The notes under the pieces are model-generated. The model had not been told where the DNA came from. It saw only the letters and a list, made by a program, of their open reading frames with translations, and ran no database searches. Made by a program: the position numbers and the translations under genes. From assembly GCA_029532415.1 (NCBI GenBank), contig JAQOTA010000054.1, forward strand, positions 3,100,001-3,164,000: DNA of 64,000 nt, read 5' to 3'. Shown piece by piece: positions 46,863 to 58,886 of the stretch. This DNA is from Marasmius tenuissimus (lineage: Eukaryota > Basidiomycota > Agaricomycetes > Agaricales > Marasmiaceae). The first letter of the stretch is position 1; every line of letters starts with the position of its first letter.

Positions 46863-49800
46863 ATGTTGCCCAAAGTCGCCACAACACTAATACACTCGAC
46901 GGGTCGTGCCGCAGCAGCTGTACACACACAGTCACACACCTTCCGGAACGTCCTACAGCTTCCTGGTACCTCATCTGCCAAAGGCAATCCAGGCTCTGGC
47001 TACTTCAACAGCAACAACGGAAACTCAAGAGGGAGCAGATTTACACATGGCTACTATGCAAGTAAATTTCTCTTGATATCTTGTCAATATAACTGACCTT
47101 CGTGTTCCAGGGTGCGTCGCGCGCTGTAACCCAGGCTAACGTTACCATCGCCGTGGACGACGGAAGTTTTGTTCAACTTGAAGACCAAGAGGAAGCAGGT
47201 GTCCCCTCGACCGGAAAAAAGCAACGCAACGGTCATTCTCAGCGGCATCAGCTGCGCGATCGCAGTCTTTCTCAGTCTCAGCACGAGCGTCGTCTGAGCG
47301 TGCTCAAGTCCATCCAGCAGCTTCACTCTCATTCTAAGCATGTGTTCGAAGCGCGATGCAGTAGCACCGTTGCAACTGGTACTACAGCTCAACAGCTCTC
47401 AGACGAGGTTGAGATGGAAGCACCTCCACCCCCGTCTGCGTCCCCCAAGCAGACCTCGTTAGACGACCATAAGGCACTTGTTGAGCCATCCTCGCCCCAA
47501 TCCCTCTCACCCCCGAAATCACCGAAGAGATCATCCACCCCACCCCCTCCTGATACTGGCCTTCGGTTCCTTGCGCCCAACAAGGATAAGGAGTACACCA
47601 CCCAGGCTGTGCTTTCATTCCTCAAATCCCTCGATGATACATCCATCGTTCCCGACGTTCTTGACTTCAACAGGGCTCTCAAGGCCCTCTACGAGACCAG
47701 AGCCTCGGGCGAACCTCTCACCCTCATCCTCCAGACCTACAATGCTCTGTTGTCGAAGGACCTCAATCCCGATGTGCACACCTACCTGACAATGATTCGT
47801 GCTTTCATAGACAGACATGGTGAACTCGCACGAGCAGTTGCCAAATGGCAGGTCGAAGCGAGATGGGTGACCCCGACCACCGAGCAAGTCGAGCAAACGT
47901 TTGTGCGAATCGAGCAGGAACTGCAATCTACCCTTCCCAATGCCCTCTCCCTCTTCCGTGCCATGCTCGAGAAGGACCCTTCTGCCGAGGCCGTCCCCCA
48001 GTTCTTGTTCAAAAATCTCCTTCGAATATGTGCCTCCCATGGCAACTTCAAGGGTGCCATTGCAGTCTGGGAAGTCGTGGAGACTGTGCAGGCGGAGCAA
48101 ACACCGCTCATGTACGCCCATCTCATTCAGGCATTGGGTAAGGGTGGTGAAATGAATGCGTGCAAGGATGCCTTCGACGATTTCATGGAGCGTTTCCCCG
48201 CCGAATCTTTATCGACTACCGACCTCAAAAGGCATGCGATCCTTGTGCACAATTCGTTGATCGAGGCCTACTTCAGGTGTGGTAGAGCTGATATGGCGGT
48301 GGACATGCTGGATACGATGTTGACCTCCGAGTCGTCTCAGCCGGGAATCTCCACGATGACCACCCTTATCAGCGGATTCTGCACAGGTGAAGGTCCTGTC
48401 GACTTCCCGACGAAAGTCACAGCATCTGCCGAATCACCTGCCTCCCTCTCGTCCTCGCCACCTTCGCCTGTCGCACGCGGACAGCCTGACCTGCCGACAG
48501 CATTGTCATGGTTCAACCGCCTTCTTGAACAGCCCTATTCTCCGAAAGGTACTCATGCTCTAGAGCCCCTCTCTTCCTTCCCAACTCGCCCCGATAGCTT
48601 GGGATGGACTACAATGTTGGAGGCTCTTGCACGCGAGGCAGAGAACGAGACTAGCGTGATGACTGCCACCAATTACCGCCAGCTCGGGGACCTCGGTGAA
48701 GGGAGGGACGCTTTGCAGACCCTAACCTCACTCGTCTCAAGGCTAACACAGGCCGAAATGGAGGATAATGTTAGGGTTGGGCCGCTGCAGAAGTATATCA
48801 TCGCGCGTGCCAGCCTGGATCGAGCGGAAGGTCTAGCCAAGATCTCCTCCTCTCACGACGGAGCGTCGGAACAAGAGGAAATCAAAGCGATGGCCCTTTC
48901 ATGCCTCGACTCACTGTCCACCCTTTACCCGACTACATCTGACCGATCTTTGACTCGTGGTGGAATGAGTGATGCTACTGGAAGGCAACTGGACATTCTC
49001 TTGTCATTAGGCGAATCCGACAGAGCTTTAGTCTTAGTTTCCAGCCTCAGCGATGCCATATCACGCTTCCGCGAGTCCATCAGGACCCTGGATGCTTCAC
49101 TTCCCCAAGATGGCACAGCTCCTTCCAATAGCACACTGGTGGAAATTCGGACCTTGAATGAGGACCTCGAGAAGTGCAAACGGAGATTCTTTGGGATCTT
49201 GCAACCATTCGTTTATCGACTTCACGGACTACAGTGTACGCTACCCCAAGCTCTGACACTGCATCGGGCAGTAGAAAGAGCGGGATTGCCCATCTTCGTG
49301 GGTCTTGGAGCGGGTTTGTTGAATACCTACGGTCGGGAGAGGAGACAAGCAAGTGAAGTGAGTTTTGTGTTTCCTTGATGCGGTGTGATTATGTATCAAT
49401 CTAATGTTCAATCTTCTCTTCGCAGATCACATCCGTACCGTCTATAACCTCTCTCAAGCCAGAAGACTGGATCACTCTCATCGACTTTGCCACCGAACAA
49501 GAGCTTGGTACCGAGGATGCCGATTTCGGAGGCCTGCTGAGCCTGCTCAACGACGCCAAGCTGGCAACAGCTGGACAGGAATGGGCGACAGAATGGCCGG
49601 TCTCGGTGAAAGGTCGTTTGGTGAATGCCATTGCCAACGGTCGTACTACCGACGAGATCCGCCGGGTTGTTCACAATTACCTCCCTGAGGTCGGTGGGCT
49701 GAAGGATTACATCGCTCAAGCTATGGAAACTACCCTCGAAAGCGCTGAAAGCAGCGTAGGCAGTGAGCAAGCCAGCACTGCGCCCACTTCGCCGCTCGTG

Positions 49801-51526
49801 TCGTTCGAAGTCCCCGCGACCGAAGTCCAGGAGCACGATAACATCCCGGACTCGATCTACATCGACCTGAAACTCACGAAAACGCTTAACGAATTCCTCA
49901 GCAAGCGTGTTTTGACCAATGCCAACACTCGTCCGTTCACCAACGAGTTGTTCGCCTTGCTCAAGCGCAATGTTACTCAACTTCGGAGGGTTCCTTCTCC
50001 CGCGACGCTCTCTCAACTGGCCGCCGCATTTGGCCGTGCGGGAGAACTTGATCGGATATACTACGTTTATCACGTCGGTCAAAAGATGCTGCAAACGATG
50101 GAGGGTAACAAAAAGATGCAGAGCGAGAGTTGGTTCATCATCGAAGACGGAATGGTCATTGCTCTTTGCCAGGCTGGACAACCCGAAAAGGCTCATGTTC
50201 ATCGTTCGAGGATGCTGGAGATGGGTGGAGCTCCCTCAGCAGACGCCTACGGAGGATTGGTACTGCACGTCAAGGATACGACCGACGATACTTCCAACGC
50301 CATGGAACTGTATCAAGAGGCTATTCGTCATGGGGTCGAACCCAATGTCTATCTCTACAACAACATCATCAGCAAGCTTGCGAAGGCGAGGAAGGCGGAC
50401 AAGGCTCTTGAGTTGTTTGAGCAGATGAAAGCCTCTCGATTCTCGCCTACCCCTATCACCTACGGGGCTGTCATTGGCGCCTGTGCGCGGGTTGGAGATG
50501 TCGCCAGTGCGGAGATACTTTTCCAGGAAATGTCCACTCAAGTCTCGTTCAGGCCACGAGTTCCCCCCTTCAACACGATGATGCAGCTTTACACCACCAC
50601 GAAGCCGGATCGGGAACGGTCACTTTGGTACTTTGAAGAAATGCAACGTCGCGGTGTTACTCCAACGGAATATACTTACAAGGTTCGTCTGTTCTGTTTT
50701 TTCGTACGCATTGATATGTATCTCTCAACGTTCTCTTTTACAGCTCCTGATGGATACATACGTTCTTGAGCCCATCGATGTCCCCGCGCTCCAAGCTACA
50801 TTTGCGGCTCTCGTCGAGAACCCCAAGTTGCGAGTGCAATCGACACACTATGCAACCCTGATCAACGCGTACGGCTGTGTATTGAAGGACCTTGCTTCGG
50901 CTCAAAGCGTTTTCTCCTCCGTTCCCCCTTCCGTTCTTGACGCACTCGTGTTCGAAGCATTGGTCAACGTGTTGGTCGCACATCGCCGCATGGATCTTGC
51001 ACCGGGATACGTGGAGCTCATGAATGAGAGTGGTATCCATATGACGGCTTACGTCGTGAACGGCTTGATCAAGGGCTATAGTGCTGTTGGAGACATCGAG
51101 AGGTCGAGGGAGATCTTCGAGGGTACCATCGACCCTCCCGTCGGAGTGGCAGGAATGCACAATCACGTCGGACCTCATCTTAACGGAAACGGAGAGGATA
51201 TTCGGCCCAAAGTCAACAACGACGTGAGCCCATTGGAGCCCGTGTACCGAGAGGTATGTCCAGCTTCTGTGACCCAATCCATCACTCATTCTCACAACGT
51301 TTGCTCCAGCCTTCGACCTGGGAAAGTATAGTTCGTGCTGAGCTCGGTGCAGGACATCGCGATAGAGCGCTTGCGCTTGTGGACAGAATGAAAACTAGGT
51401 TCGTCGCGCGTGCAACAATCATTGACAACCTTCTTCTTATCACTTGGCCGTCACAGACAATACCCTGAAGCTGTTGTTAACCGGGTGCAAGGCATCATGG
51501 TTGACCATTCGCAAGTTTTGATATAG
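46863..51526 (+). CDS. Mitochondrial pentatricopeptide repeat (PPR) protein
   Basis: Predicted 1455-aa PPR protein, probably binding a mitochondrial transcript. The N-terminus MLPKVATTLIHSTGRAAAAV is amphipathic and lacks acidic residues, as in a matrix-targeting presequence. PPR-type helical pairs recur, for example YNALLSKDLNPDVHTYLTMI, VHNSLIEAYFRCGRADMAVD, YLYNNIISKLAKARKADKAL, PITYGAVIGACARVGDVASA and YATLINAYGCVLKDLASAQS. Exons are 46863-47057, 47111-49357, 49426-50682, 50744-51253, 51310-51398 and 51457-51526. Intron 1 is best read as a GC-AG intron (TAT|GCAAGT); a GT donor three bases on breaks the frame. It could correspond to Pet309/Cya5-like translation factors, but that is a guess. 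Confidence 0.85.
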
Positions 51527-52014
51527 CTGAGATGAGGTGTGTGCCCTCTGTACTTGCAGAAAGAACGCTAATTGACCCGATGCGTTAGATCTCAGACAAA
51601 ATATGATCTTTATATCTAACATATCCAATCCCGAACGATGTTACGAGTTTGAGCGACGCCGAGACCCTATCCCACTCACCCTACTCCATCGGTTCTGTGA
51701 CCTTGCTTGCCTGCTTTTCATTGCATTGTTTTCATTCTTGCAACGTATTATTCACGCCCAACTGTATCATAGCGCATCCCCATGTCCGTGTAGATTAGAG
51801 CTAGTAGTTACCGATTATCTTCGTATAATGATGGTCATGATATCCGTCGCGGTAGGCCCCACGGTCTTGTTCTACAAACTGTCATTGGCACAACATTTAA
51901 GATTCATACAGAGCTCCTTCACCGAGGATGTATGTGGGAGGAGTGTATGTATATAGAACATAATCCATAATATTAAGGTGGGTATAGTCTAGGAAAATGG
52001 GAGTCCGTCGGCGA
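51527..52014. other. Convergent 3' flanks, PPR (+) / PEP12 (-)
   Basis: About 490 bp between two stops facing each other, AT-richer than the coding regions, fitting two 3' untranslated regions. No gene seen. Confidence 0.5.
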
Positions 52015-53088
52015 CTATGATAGAACCTAAAATGAACGTCAATACGATAACAAGCCAGAGATTTGAGCGACTTGACTTACAGCAAGCAAAACGATAGCGA
52101 CGACAATGACCAGGATAATCATGAGACAAGCAGCACGACGACCCGCTCGACGTTGGTGCTCAGAAGCAGTCCTGAGTTCTGAAGCAGCGTTCTCAGTGTC
52201 GGCCGCCACTGAGGAGATGTTATAGTCAATGTTGTCTAAATGGCAGTAAGTCTTGTCGCTTGACTTGTGGAATATCAAGTTCCTCACCAAGCATAGGACG
52301 CTGTTGTTCAACCAAAGTTCCAAGATCACGAAAAATTTCTGATAGCTCATGAATGCCAGTCTCAATCTCTCGTATATCGGCCTCTCGCTCCTGAATTAGA
52401 GATTCTTGGTAGGCCAGCTCGTGAGGAGATAACTGGCTTTGGAGTAATTGAGCTTGTCTCTGTTCAAGCGAGCTTCCCGGCTCGTCTTCGGGACTATAAG
52501 CTATAGTTAGCAATGATGATGGAATATAGGTCGTTTCACACGTACGTCTGTTCATCATCAACTGCCAGCTTGACTCCCTGAACAACAGTCCGTTGTCGCT
52601 CCGCACTGACTTGCTGCGCTCTCTGGAAAGCCACTAGAGACATCTGGAGGTCATGCGAAGTCTTCTGAAGAGCTGTCTTCTGATGAGGCTGCGGGAAAAT
52701 GAGTTTCTGACTCCAATTGAGGTGCTTAACCGAGAACACACCAAGGATGCCTGTTGCGCAGTCAACTTCTTCAGATCCTCTGACCCCCTCTTTGCCATCG
52801 CGCGCGTACTGTCCGTTAAGTCGTGTCTGTGTCGAATATTTCAGGTCAGTTTGCCCAAGGAGACGCAAAGTAGCGTACGTACAATCGTTTCCTGAGCACG
52901 GCAGAGTCTTTGGGTGTGCCCAATTGGTCGACCAGTTTGAGTATTCCTTGCACATTGGTGTTCATTTTGAACACTTGTAGTGAGAGGGAAGACTGCAACG
53001 AGGAAAATGCAGCATCTTCTGGAGATTGAGGACCCGCAGAAGGATTTGAGGAACGCTGGATACCAGCTTCAACGTCTTGGAAGCTCAT
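52015..53088 (-). CDS. PEP12: PEP12/syntaxin-7-type Qa-SNARE
   Basis: Predicted 268-aa endosomal/vacuolar t-SNARE. An N-terminal Habc-type helical region (about 25-160; NVQGILKLVDQLGTPKDSAV, SEDLKKLTAQQASLPHQ) precedes the SNARE motif at about 180-245 (ESLIQEREADIREIETGIHE; LGTLVEQQRPMLDNIDYNI), with the central Gln of a Q-SNARE in LVEQQ. A single C-terminal membrane anchor follows (CLMIILVIVVAIVLLAV). Six exons: 53088-52883, 52826-52742, 52688-52546, 52493-52288, 52235-52081, 52026-52015. The last coding exon is 12 nt and supplies only VLS and the stop. Assignment to PEP12 rather than another endosomal syntaxin rests on overall resemblance. Confidence 0.87.
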
Positions 53089-53404
53089 AATTGCGGAATG
53101 AGGTCAGGCGCTCGGGAAATGCCGAATGGGCTGACTGCTTGGTCGGAGTTTGAAATGGCGGTTATGCATGAGGTGGCACCTGGTATATAAGGCAGCCTCT
53201 CTTTTCTCTTCCCACAGCCTGCAAGCCCCCCGCTGTGCTCGTCGTCGCCGCCCTCGTCGCCGTCGTTCAACAGCCTGCGCTCAGCATTGAAGAAGCTCAC
53301 CGAAGCCGTTGAATAATCGATAGAGCTGAAGTTTGTGGCGAAGACGTTATCTGTACACCCTTGAAAACCGCAACGCCTCAGCCTGTGTAAAATCCTGAGT
53401 CAAA
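53089..53404. promoter_or_regulatory. Divergent promoter region, PEP12 (-) / TOA1 (+)
   Basis: 316 bp between diverging start codons. No TATA box seen. Short GTCGTCGCCG-type repeats occur at about 53,240-53,265. Confidence 0.5.
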
Positions 53405-54554
53405 ATGTCGAATAAAATCGTGGTGAGCAGCAGTCATTTGGGCACTTCTAGCTCTTCGTGAGCTAATCGAGTTTCCCCATGAGCCCACAATATATCAATC
53501 CGTCATCGAAGATGTGATGAATGGCATCAAGCCAGAATTCGAGGAGTATGGTGTAGGGGACGACGTCTTCGCGACGCTACGAGAGGTGAGCTTTTAAGCA
53601 ACGCATCTACGATCATCTTGATTTTCTCATACAACATTCCAGAGATGGCGACAGAAGCTACAGGAATCCCGTGTCGCGGATTTTGAGTCTGCTCAACAGC
53701 CTCCTGGCCAACCACAGCACCACCCATATCCTGCCACCGCACATACGATTCTGATGCCTAGCACTCACTACTACCAGGCACCTCCCGGTCCTGGTCAAGT
53801 CAAGTCGGAACCAGCCGATCCCCGCTTCCCTCATGCTGCTCCAGGTCAGATGCAGTACTCGATGCCCCCGCTACCAGGCCCTTCGCTAAATGGCGTCGGG
53901 CGGCCACAATACGGTAGCCAGACCAGCGTGCTCTCATTTGCTCACACTGGCGCGCCACCCCCTACCATGGCGGCCAATGGCTCGGCAGCAGGTGCTGGCA
54001 TCCCACTCGGGCGACAATACATTCCCAACGTAGCCCCAAGTCATTCACCGCAGCCCAGCCCGCCCAAGTCAAACACTACGAACGGCGCGAGCTCCACGAA
54101 CGGGAACCGAATTCCTCAGGTAGACGGACCTTCCGATGATTCTGATGACTCGCCTTCCCCTCCTTCGTTCGCTCCTCGGTCGACCCATCCATCTCTACCT
54201 CAGCCGCAGGCGCAGGTTGCCTCCACATCCGGTGCTGGCGATGAGGCGATCAACAGTGACCTTGATGACTCCGATGAAGGTGAAGACGATGAAGTTGAAG
54301 AAGGTACTGTGCACGACGCGGACATTGTCTTCTGTACATACGATAAGGTTAGGGTTCATTGCATAAGACTCTTTCAATCTCCTCACCATTATTTAGGTTG
54401 CACGAGTGAAAAACAAATGGAAGTGCATTCTGAAGGATGGCATGATCCACGTCAATAACAAGGACTATTTGTTCTCAAAATGTACTGGGTGAGTACCTTT
54501 CCCTCCTACTGACTTGACTTTCACTGATTGTTCGTTAGGGAGTTCGAGTGGTAG
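53405..54554 (+). CDS. TOA1: TFIIA large (alpha/beta) subunit
   Basis: Predicted 310-aa general transcription factor subunit. TFIIA stabilises TBP on promoters of RNA polymerase II genes. The conserved N-terminal helices include YQSVIEDVMNGIKPEFEEYG at about 10-30 and RWRQKLQESRVADFE. A Pro/Ser-rich linker and acidic stretch (SDLDDSDEGEDDEVEEG) follow. The C-terminal beta-barrel part is ADIVFCTYDKVARVKNKWKC and ILKDGMIHVNNKDYLFSKC, ending TGEFEW as in other Toa1 proteins. Exons are 53405-53422, 53484-53585, 53643-54347, 54397-54488 and 54539-54554; the first and last coding exons are only 18 and 16 nt. Confidence 0.92.
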
Positions 54555-54897
54555 ATTGAACACGTGCGAACCACCTGGAGGTTTGAGTAGTCACATACTT
54601 AGTTGCATTTTCCATTTCCTCGTCATCCACCTCGTCTATACACTCACTCCATTCATGTCATAATCACACTCTCATTAGTCGCACATATTTTGTATACATT
54701 ATATAGATATCGTTGAATCAATGCTTTCATGTTGACCCAGTTCGGGTCACATACCTAGAACTTGGAAGCGCTTGAATTTTGGTGTGTCGGCCGTTGGTAA
54801 ACCATCTAGTATCGTGTCTTTTGACCTCCCGCAAGAATCGATGCCTGTTCATTGGCCGTCTAATGAATACATGTCTCTTCTATTTACCTCTTTGAGC
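54555..54897. other. Convergent 3' flanks, TOA1 (+) / CCT3 (-)
   Basis: 343 bp between converging stops. Contains AT-rich TTTTGTATACATTATATAGA at about 54,689-54,708, a likely 3'-end region. No gene. Confidence 0.5.
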
Positions 54898-57006
54898 TCA
54901 GCCCTCCATCATCTCCTCGGGCGGGGGACCTTGGTTCTGCTCACGGTCTTTTCGTACAGCTTGAACGACATCGTCAACACGAAGCAACATTCGGGCAGCC
55001 TGCACACGAGTCAGAGATCAAGAAGGAAAACTACAATCATGACCTTACCTCGACGGCAGTCTTGAACGTTTGGATCTAGAGTTCCTTTGAATACGCATGT
55101 CCTGAAAACCCAAAGCTGTTGCAGACGCACCTTGACACTAGCAGATTCATACAGTCCGTAAGACTTCATGTCCACAATCTTCCCGGTCTCTCCGTTTACA
55201 CCCCAGGAGTTTTCGCCATTGGCGTGCTTAGCCTACAGACTCACGTCAATGAAGAACAGCGTGACAGGGAGGAAGAACGAACCCGAAGCTCGGTCAGCAC
55301 ACGTATTGCGTTCCCTCCAGCGTTCTGAATCAGTGTTCTCGGAATGACCTCCATTGCATCAGCAACTGCCCTGAACGGCCACCCCTCAACGCCGACGATA
55401 CTACGAGCCTTCGCCTGGAGACCTACGCTGATCGCCATTTCAGTGGCACCACCTCCGGGGGCGAGCGTTGGGTTGAAGACGACATTTCGTGCAACAGACA
55501 TAGCGTCGGCGAGGTTGCGGTCAATTTCGTTCAGGATATCTTTAGAAGGACCGCGAAGAACGATAGTGCATGCCTTGGGGGTGCTGCATTCGGTGAGGAA
55601 TGTGAAGTACCTGGACAAGGGAGTGAGTGTATGGTCGCGAGTGCCATGAGGAAGGAGCCTGACTCATCCCCAATCTTCTCGATATTGAACAGGCCACATT
55701 TGGTTCCGACGTCTGCGTCTCTCAAGTCTTCAACTCGGTTGACTATCGTGGCTCCGACAGCGAGAGCGATACGATTGTTGTCTGACTTGCGTACGCGTCG
55801 GATCGCAGAGATGTTGTGCTTGACCATGACATGTTGGGCAAGATCTTCAGGAACGTACTCAATACTTTTACATCGAGCGAAAGATACCAGAAAACTCACC
55901 TGAGATACCCTTTTCTGTGATGATGAGGTCTGGTTTGAACTCAAGGATTCTGTTCACCATCGCCTTCACTTGCTCCTCTTCGATGTCCTGAGCTCTTTGC
56001 CAGTCGGCTTCCTTCGAAAACTCCATGTTCGTTTGACTCTCTCCCTTCTTGTATTCCAACGGACAATCCAGCAATATGATTCTTGGGTTCGCGATCCGCC
56101 TCCTCATGGTGGGATGAGTGATGTCCTTGTTCAACATGACGCCGTTCAGCACTTGACTCTGTTCGATTTCACCTCCAGGAATCTTTTCAACCCGCGCGTA
56201 TCGTTTGATATCCACGGTTTTGAGACCATTCTCTTCGTGCGCGACGGTGCGGACAGCTTGAAGGGCCAGTTTGCACATGAGATCGGACCAACGCATCACG
56301 AACTTGGTGCCAATGGAGGTTTTGATGAGTGAAAGCATTTCTTCATCGTTGTTAACGTCGATGGGCACCGATATCCGTTGAATGATTTCTAGCGCTTCCT
56401 TCAAAGCTTTGTTGTAGGCGGAAATGATAACGACGGGATGTATGTCTCTTTCGAGCTGAGATAGGGATTGCGCAAGAATTTCTCCGGCTGAGAATTTGAT
56501 GATTATGGGAACGTTCTGGTAAGGAAAACGGAGAACACACCAAGGATGATCACACTTGTTGTCCCATCTCCACATTCCTCGTCCTGCGTCCGACTGAGCT
56601 CGATCATGTTCTTCGCGGCAGGGTGTGCAACATCGATTTCACGGAGAATAGCATTACCGTCATTTGTCAATCTGACGGTGTTGTGTGAAGATTGCACAGA
56701 ACGACAAAAATTGTGAACGCCTTACAAAATGCCTCCCATTGGATCGAGGATCATCTTCAACATGGATTTAGGACCTAAGCATGTACGGATGACGTCCGCA
56801 ACGGTCTGTTATAGAATTAGACATATTCAAGTCAGGATGAGTGGCAAGCAATAAATAACCTTTCCAGCGGTGATATTCGATATTTGAGCTTTTCTTCCCG
56901 ACTGCCGTTCAGGCGTCGTGTCTGCGAGAAAGACATCGTGAACATCGATCCTGAGAGGAGACAATATTTACCCACTCATAACAAAAACTGGTGTTTGACC
57001 TGACAT
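54898..57006 (-). CDS. CCT3: T-complex chaperonin subunit gamma (CCT3)
   Basis: Predicted 543-aa subunit of the cytosolic chaperonin TRiC/CCT, which folds actin, tubulin and other proteins in an ATP-driven ring. Group II chaperonin motifs are clear: LTNDGNAILREIDVAHPAAK, the nucleotide-binding ECGDGTTSVIILAGE, GVMLNKDITHPTMRRRI, and APGGGATEMAISVGLQAKA. C-terminal RVDDVVQAVRKEQNQ is typical of gamma subunits. Ten exons: 57006-56976, 56921-56860, 56805-56726, 56671-56541, 56487-55900, 55844-55664, 55610-55283, 55232-55131, 55075-55049, 54999-54898. One exon is 27 nt. Length matches the family. The gene is head-to-head with CDC73. Confidence 0.95.
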
Positions 57007-57126
57007 GGTGCAAACCTTTCTTGAATTTTTGGAGGAAGGTTGAGGATGGAGGAAAGTCGCGTCCAGTCACGCTCGTCACACACCTCTTCCCTTGGACTCG
57101 AGCACCGACCAGCCGGTAGCTCAAAG
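57007..57126. promoter_or_regulatory. Compact bidirectional promoter, CCT3 (-) / CDC73 (+)
   Basis: Only 120 bp separate two outward-facing start codons, so both genes must share this core promoter and both leaders must be short. No TATA element seen; GC content is moderate. Transcription starts may also lie within the opposite gene. Confidence 0.6.
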
Positions 57127-58744
57127 ATGGCAGAATCAGACCCTCTCTTGGCTCTACGACAGGCGGTACAGAACAAATCGTCTATAACATTCGCTCAAAA
57201 CTCAGAACCGTGCTCTTCACTTTCTTCTGCGACACACATCGTCATCTCCGGGCATGCGTTTCCCAAGGCTACATCAACTCGATTTCTAACGGGCTCTGGA
57301 GCGTCTTCCTCGTCATCGTCTCGCGATACATACAGTCTGGCGGCATTGTATCTTGCATGGACTCACAAAAACTCTCCTGGTGCAGAGTACATGAAACAGG
57401 CGAGGGAAGGGGGATTGTTGACAGGATTCGTGAGTGTTACGGAGAGGAAGGGAGTTGTTGATTGGTTAGAGGGAACAGTAGGGGACCATGGTCGGATCCA
57501 ACCTATAGGTTATGTGTCTACCACACCCCCTGGAACACCCCCTCGGTCAGCGCACCAGCGTACACTTCCAGGTGCAACACCGGCGAAACCGAGCGCAAGT
57601 CTTACGTCTTCAGCAGCGACACCTGCGAAGAGAAAATATGTGGCCGACCCTCACGATGCGGAAATTGTGAAAAAGATCAAGTTGCAGGAGGTTGAATTGA
57701 GGGATAAGGATTCAGTCTTGCGGGGTAATAAGACGAACGTAAGTCTTACATTATAACCCACGAGTTCGTACTAATGTAGGAAACAGAATTTTTCCTCGGT
57801 TCGACAAGCTTTCGCAGATAAACTCAAGAAAATGAGGGATGCTAGTCGTACTGGTGCTGCGCCTGCTGCTCCAACGTCTGTACAAGGTACGCTCTCCCAT
57901 CCGGACAGAGTCGTTTCAAATCTTCTGATATGCAAATTCTAGACCCGAAGATGCAAGCTCGCAAAGCCAAACAAAGTTACCCAATAATCATGATCTCCTC
58001 CTCGCCAACCGCTCTCATCACAATGCACAACGTGAAGCGGTTCCTCCAAGAATCAGTGTAGTGAAGTTCGTCTGTCTACGTCTTCCGATTGCTAAGTCGT
58101 CTGTTCAATAGGTTCGAACCGTCGCTTGAAGCACAGGCCAGAGCTCGTGCAGAAGGCAATTCCCGCCCAGAGGACATGATTCCGATATACAGGAAGCTGA
58201 CCCATATCGATTCAAGCGGCAAGGAGACAGCGGTGCAAAGCAGGTGCGTGTATTATTTCGCTGGATCAGTTTAGAGTTTTGTACTGATGGTATCTGGCCG
58301 GCAACAGATACGTTGTGGTAGACTCGACGGAGGCCTTGTCGAAGTTCGGAGGGGCTGACGCCTGGGATCGTGTTGTTTGCGTGATGACCACGGGCCAGGC
58401 ATGGCAGTTTAGGCCGTATAAATGGAGCGAGCCGAAGGTTCTCTTTCATCATGGTGAGTTAAAAGCAGGAGCTTTGAACCGTTCAAATTTGCTAAAGGAT
58501 GTCTCGCAGTGAAAGGCGTCTACATGTCGTGGACTTCTGAGCCCCCGAATCCCAAGATCAGGGATTGGAACGTGACGGAGCTAAAGGTTTGTTTCTCAGG
58601 GAGACTCGATGCACCGAGCTGGCTAACTATCCGACACAGATTGATCAACATCGAAGGCACGTCGACAAGAGTGTTGTCGCGCATTTCTGGAGGATACTGG
58701 ACGAGTGGACGCTTGCCAACAAACCGTGGTTGGTAAAATCATGA
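57127..58744 (+). CDS. CDC73: Paf1 complex subunit CDC73 (parafibromin)
   Basis: Predicted 428-aa subunit of the Paf1 complex, which travels with RNA polymerase II and supports elongation and histone modification. The N-terminus MAESDPLLALRQAVQNKSSI and LAALYLAWTHKNSPGAEYMK match the family. A basic linker (PAKRKYVADPHDAEIVKKIK) precedes the Ras-like C-terminal domain at about 270-428: SYPIIMISSSPTALITMHNV, DSTEALSKFGGADAWDRVVC, GQAWQFRPYKWSEPKVLFHH, KGVYMSW. Exons are 57127-57738, 57787-57886, 57943-58057, 58112-58243, 58308-58453, 58510-58586 and 58640-58744. It converges on TAF4 with 142 bp between stops. Confidence 0.94.
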
Positions 58745-58886
58745 CGAGGGTGTGTACACTACGAGGTTCATATATATGATCAATATCATTTGCTACATCT
58801 GGAACTTAAGATAAGCTCTAGCTGAGAGTACGAATAGAAGTACACCGAGATGAAGAGGCTCTCGTTTCACGTCCGTGCTGTTGCAG

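Noticed and set aside
49408..50202. 264-aa antisense frame across the PPR gene
   Set aside because: Shadow of the strongly supported PPR coding frame on the other strand.
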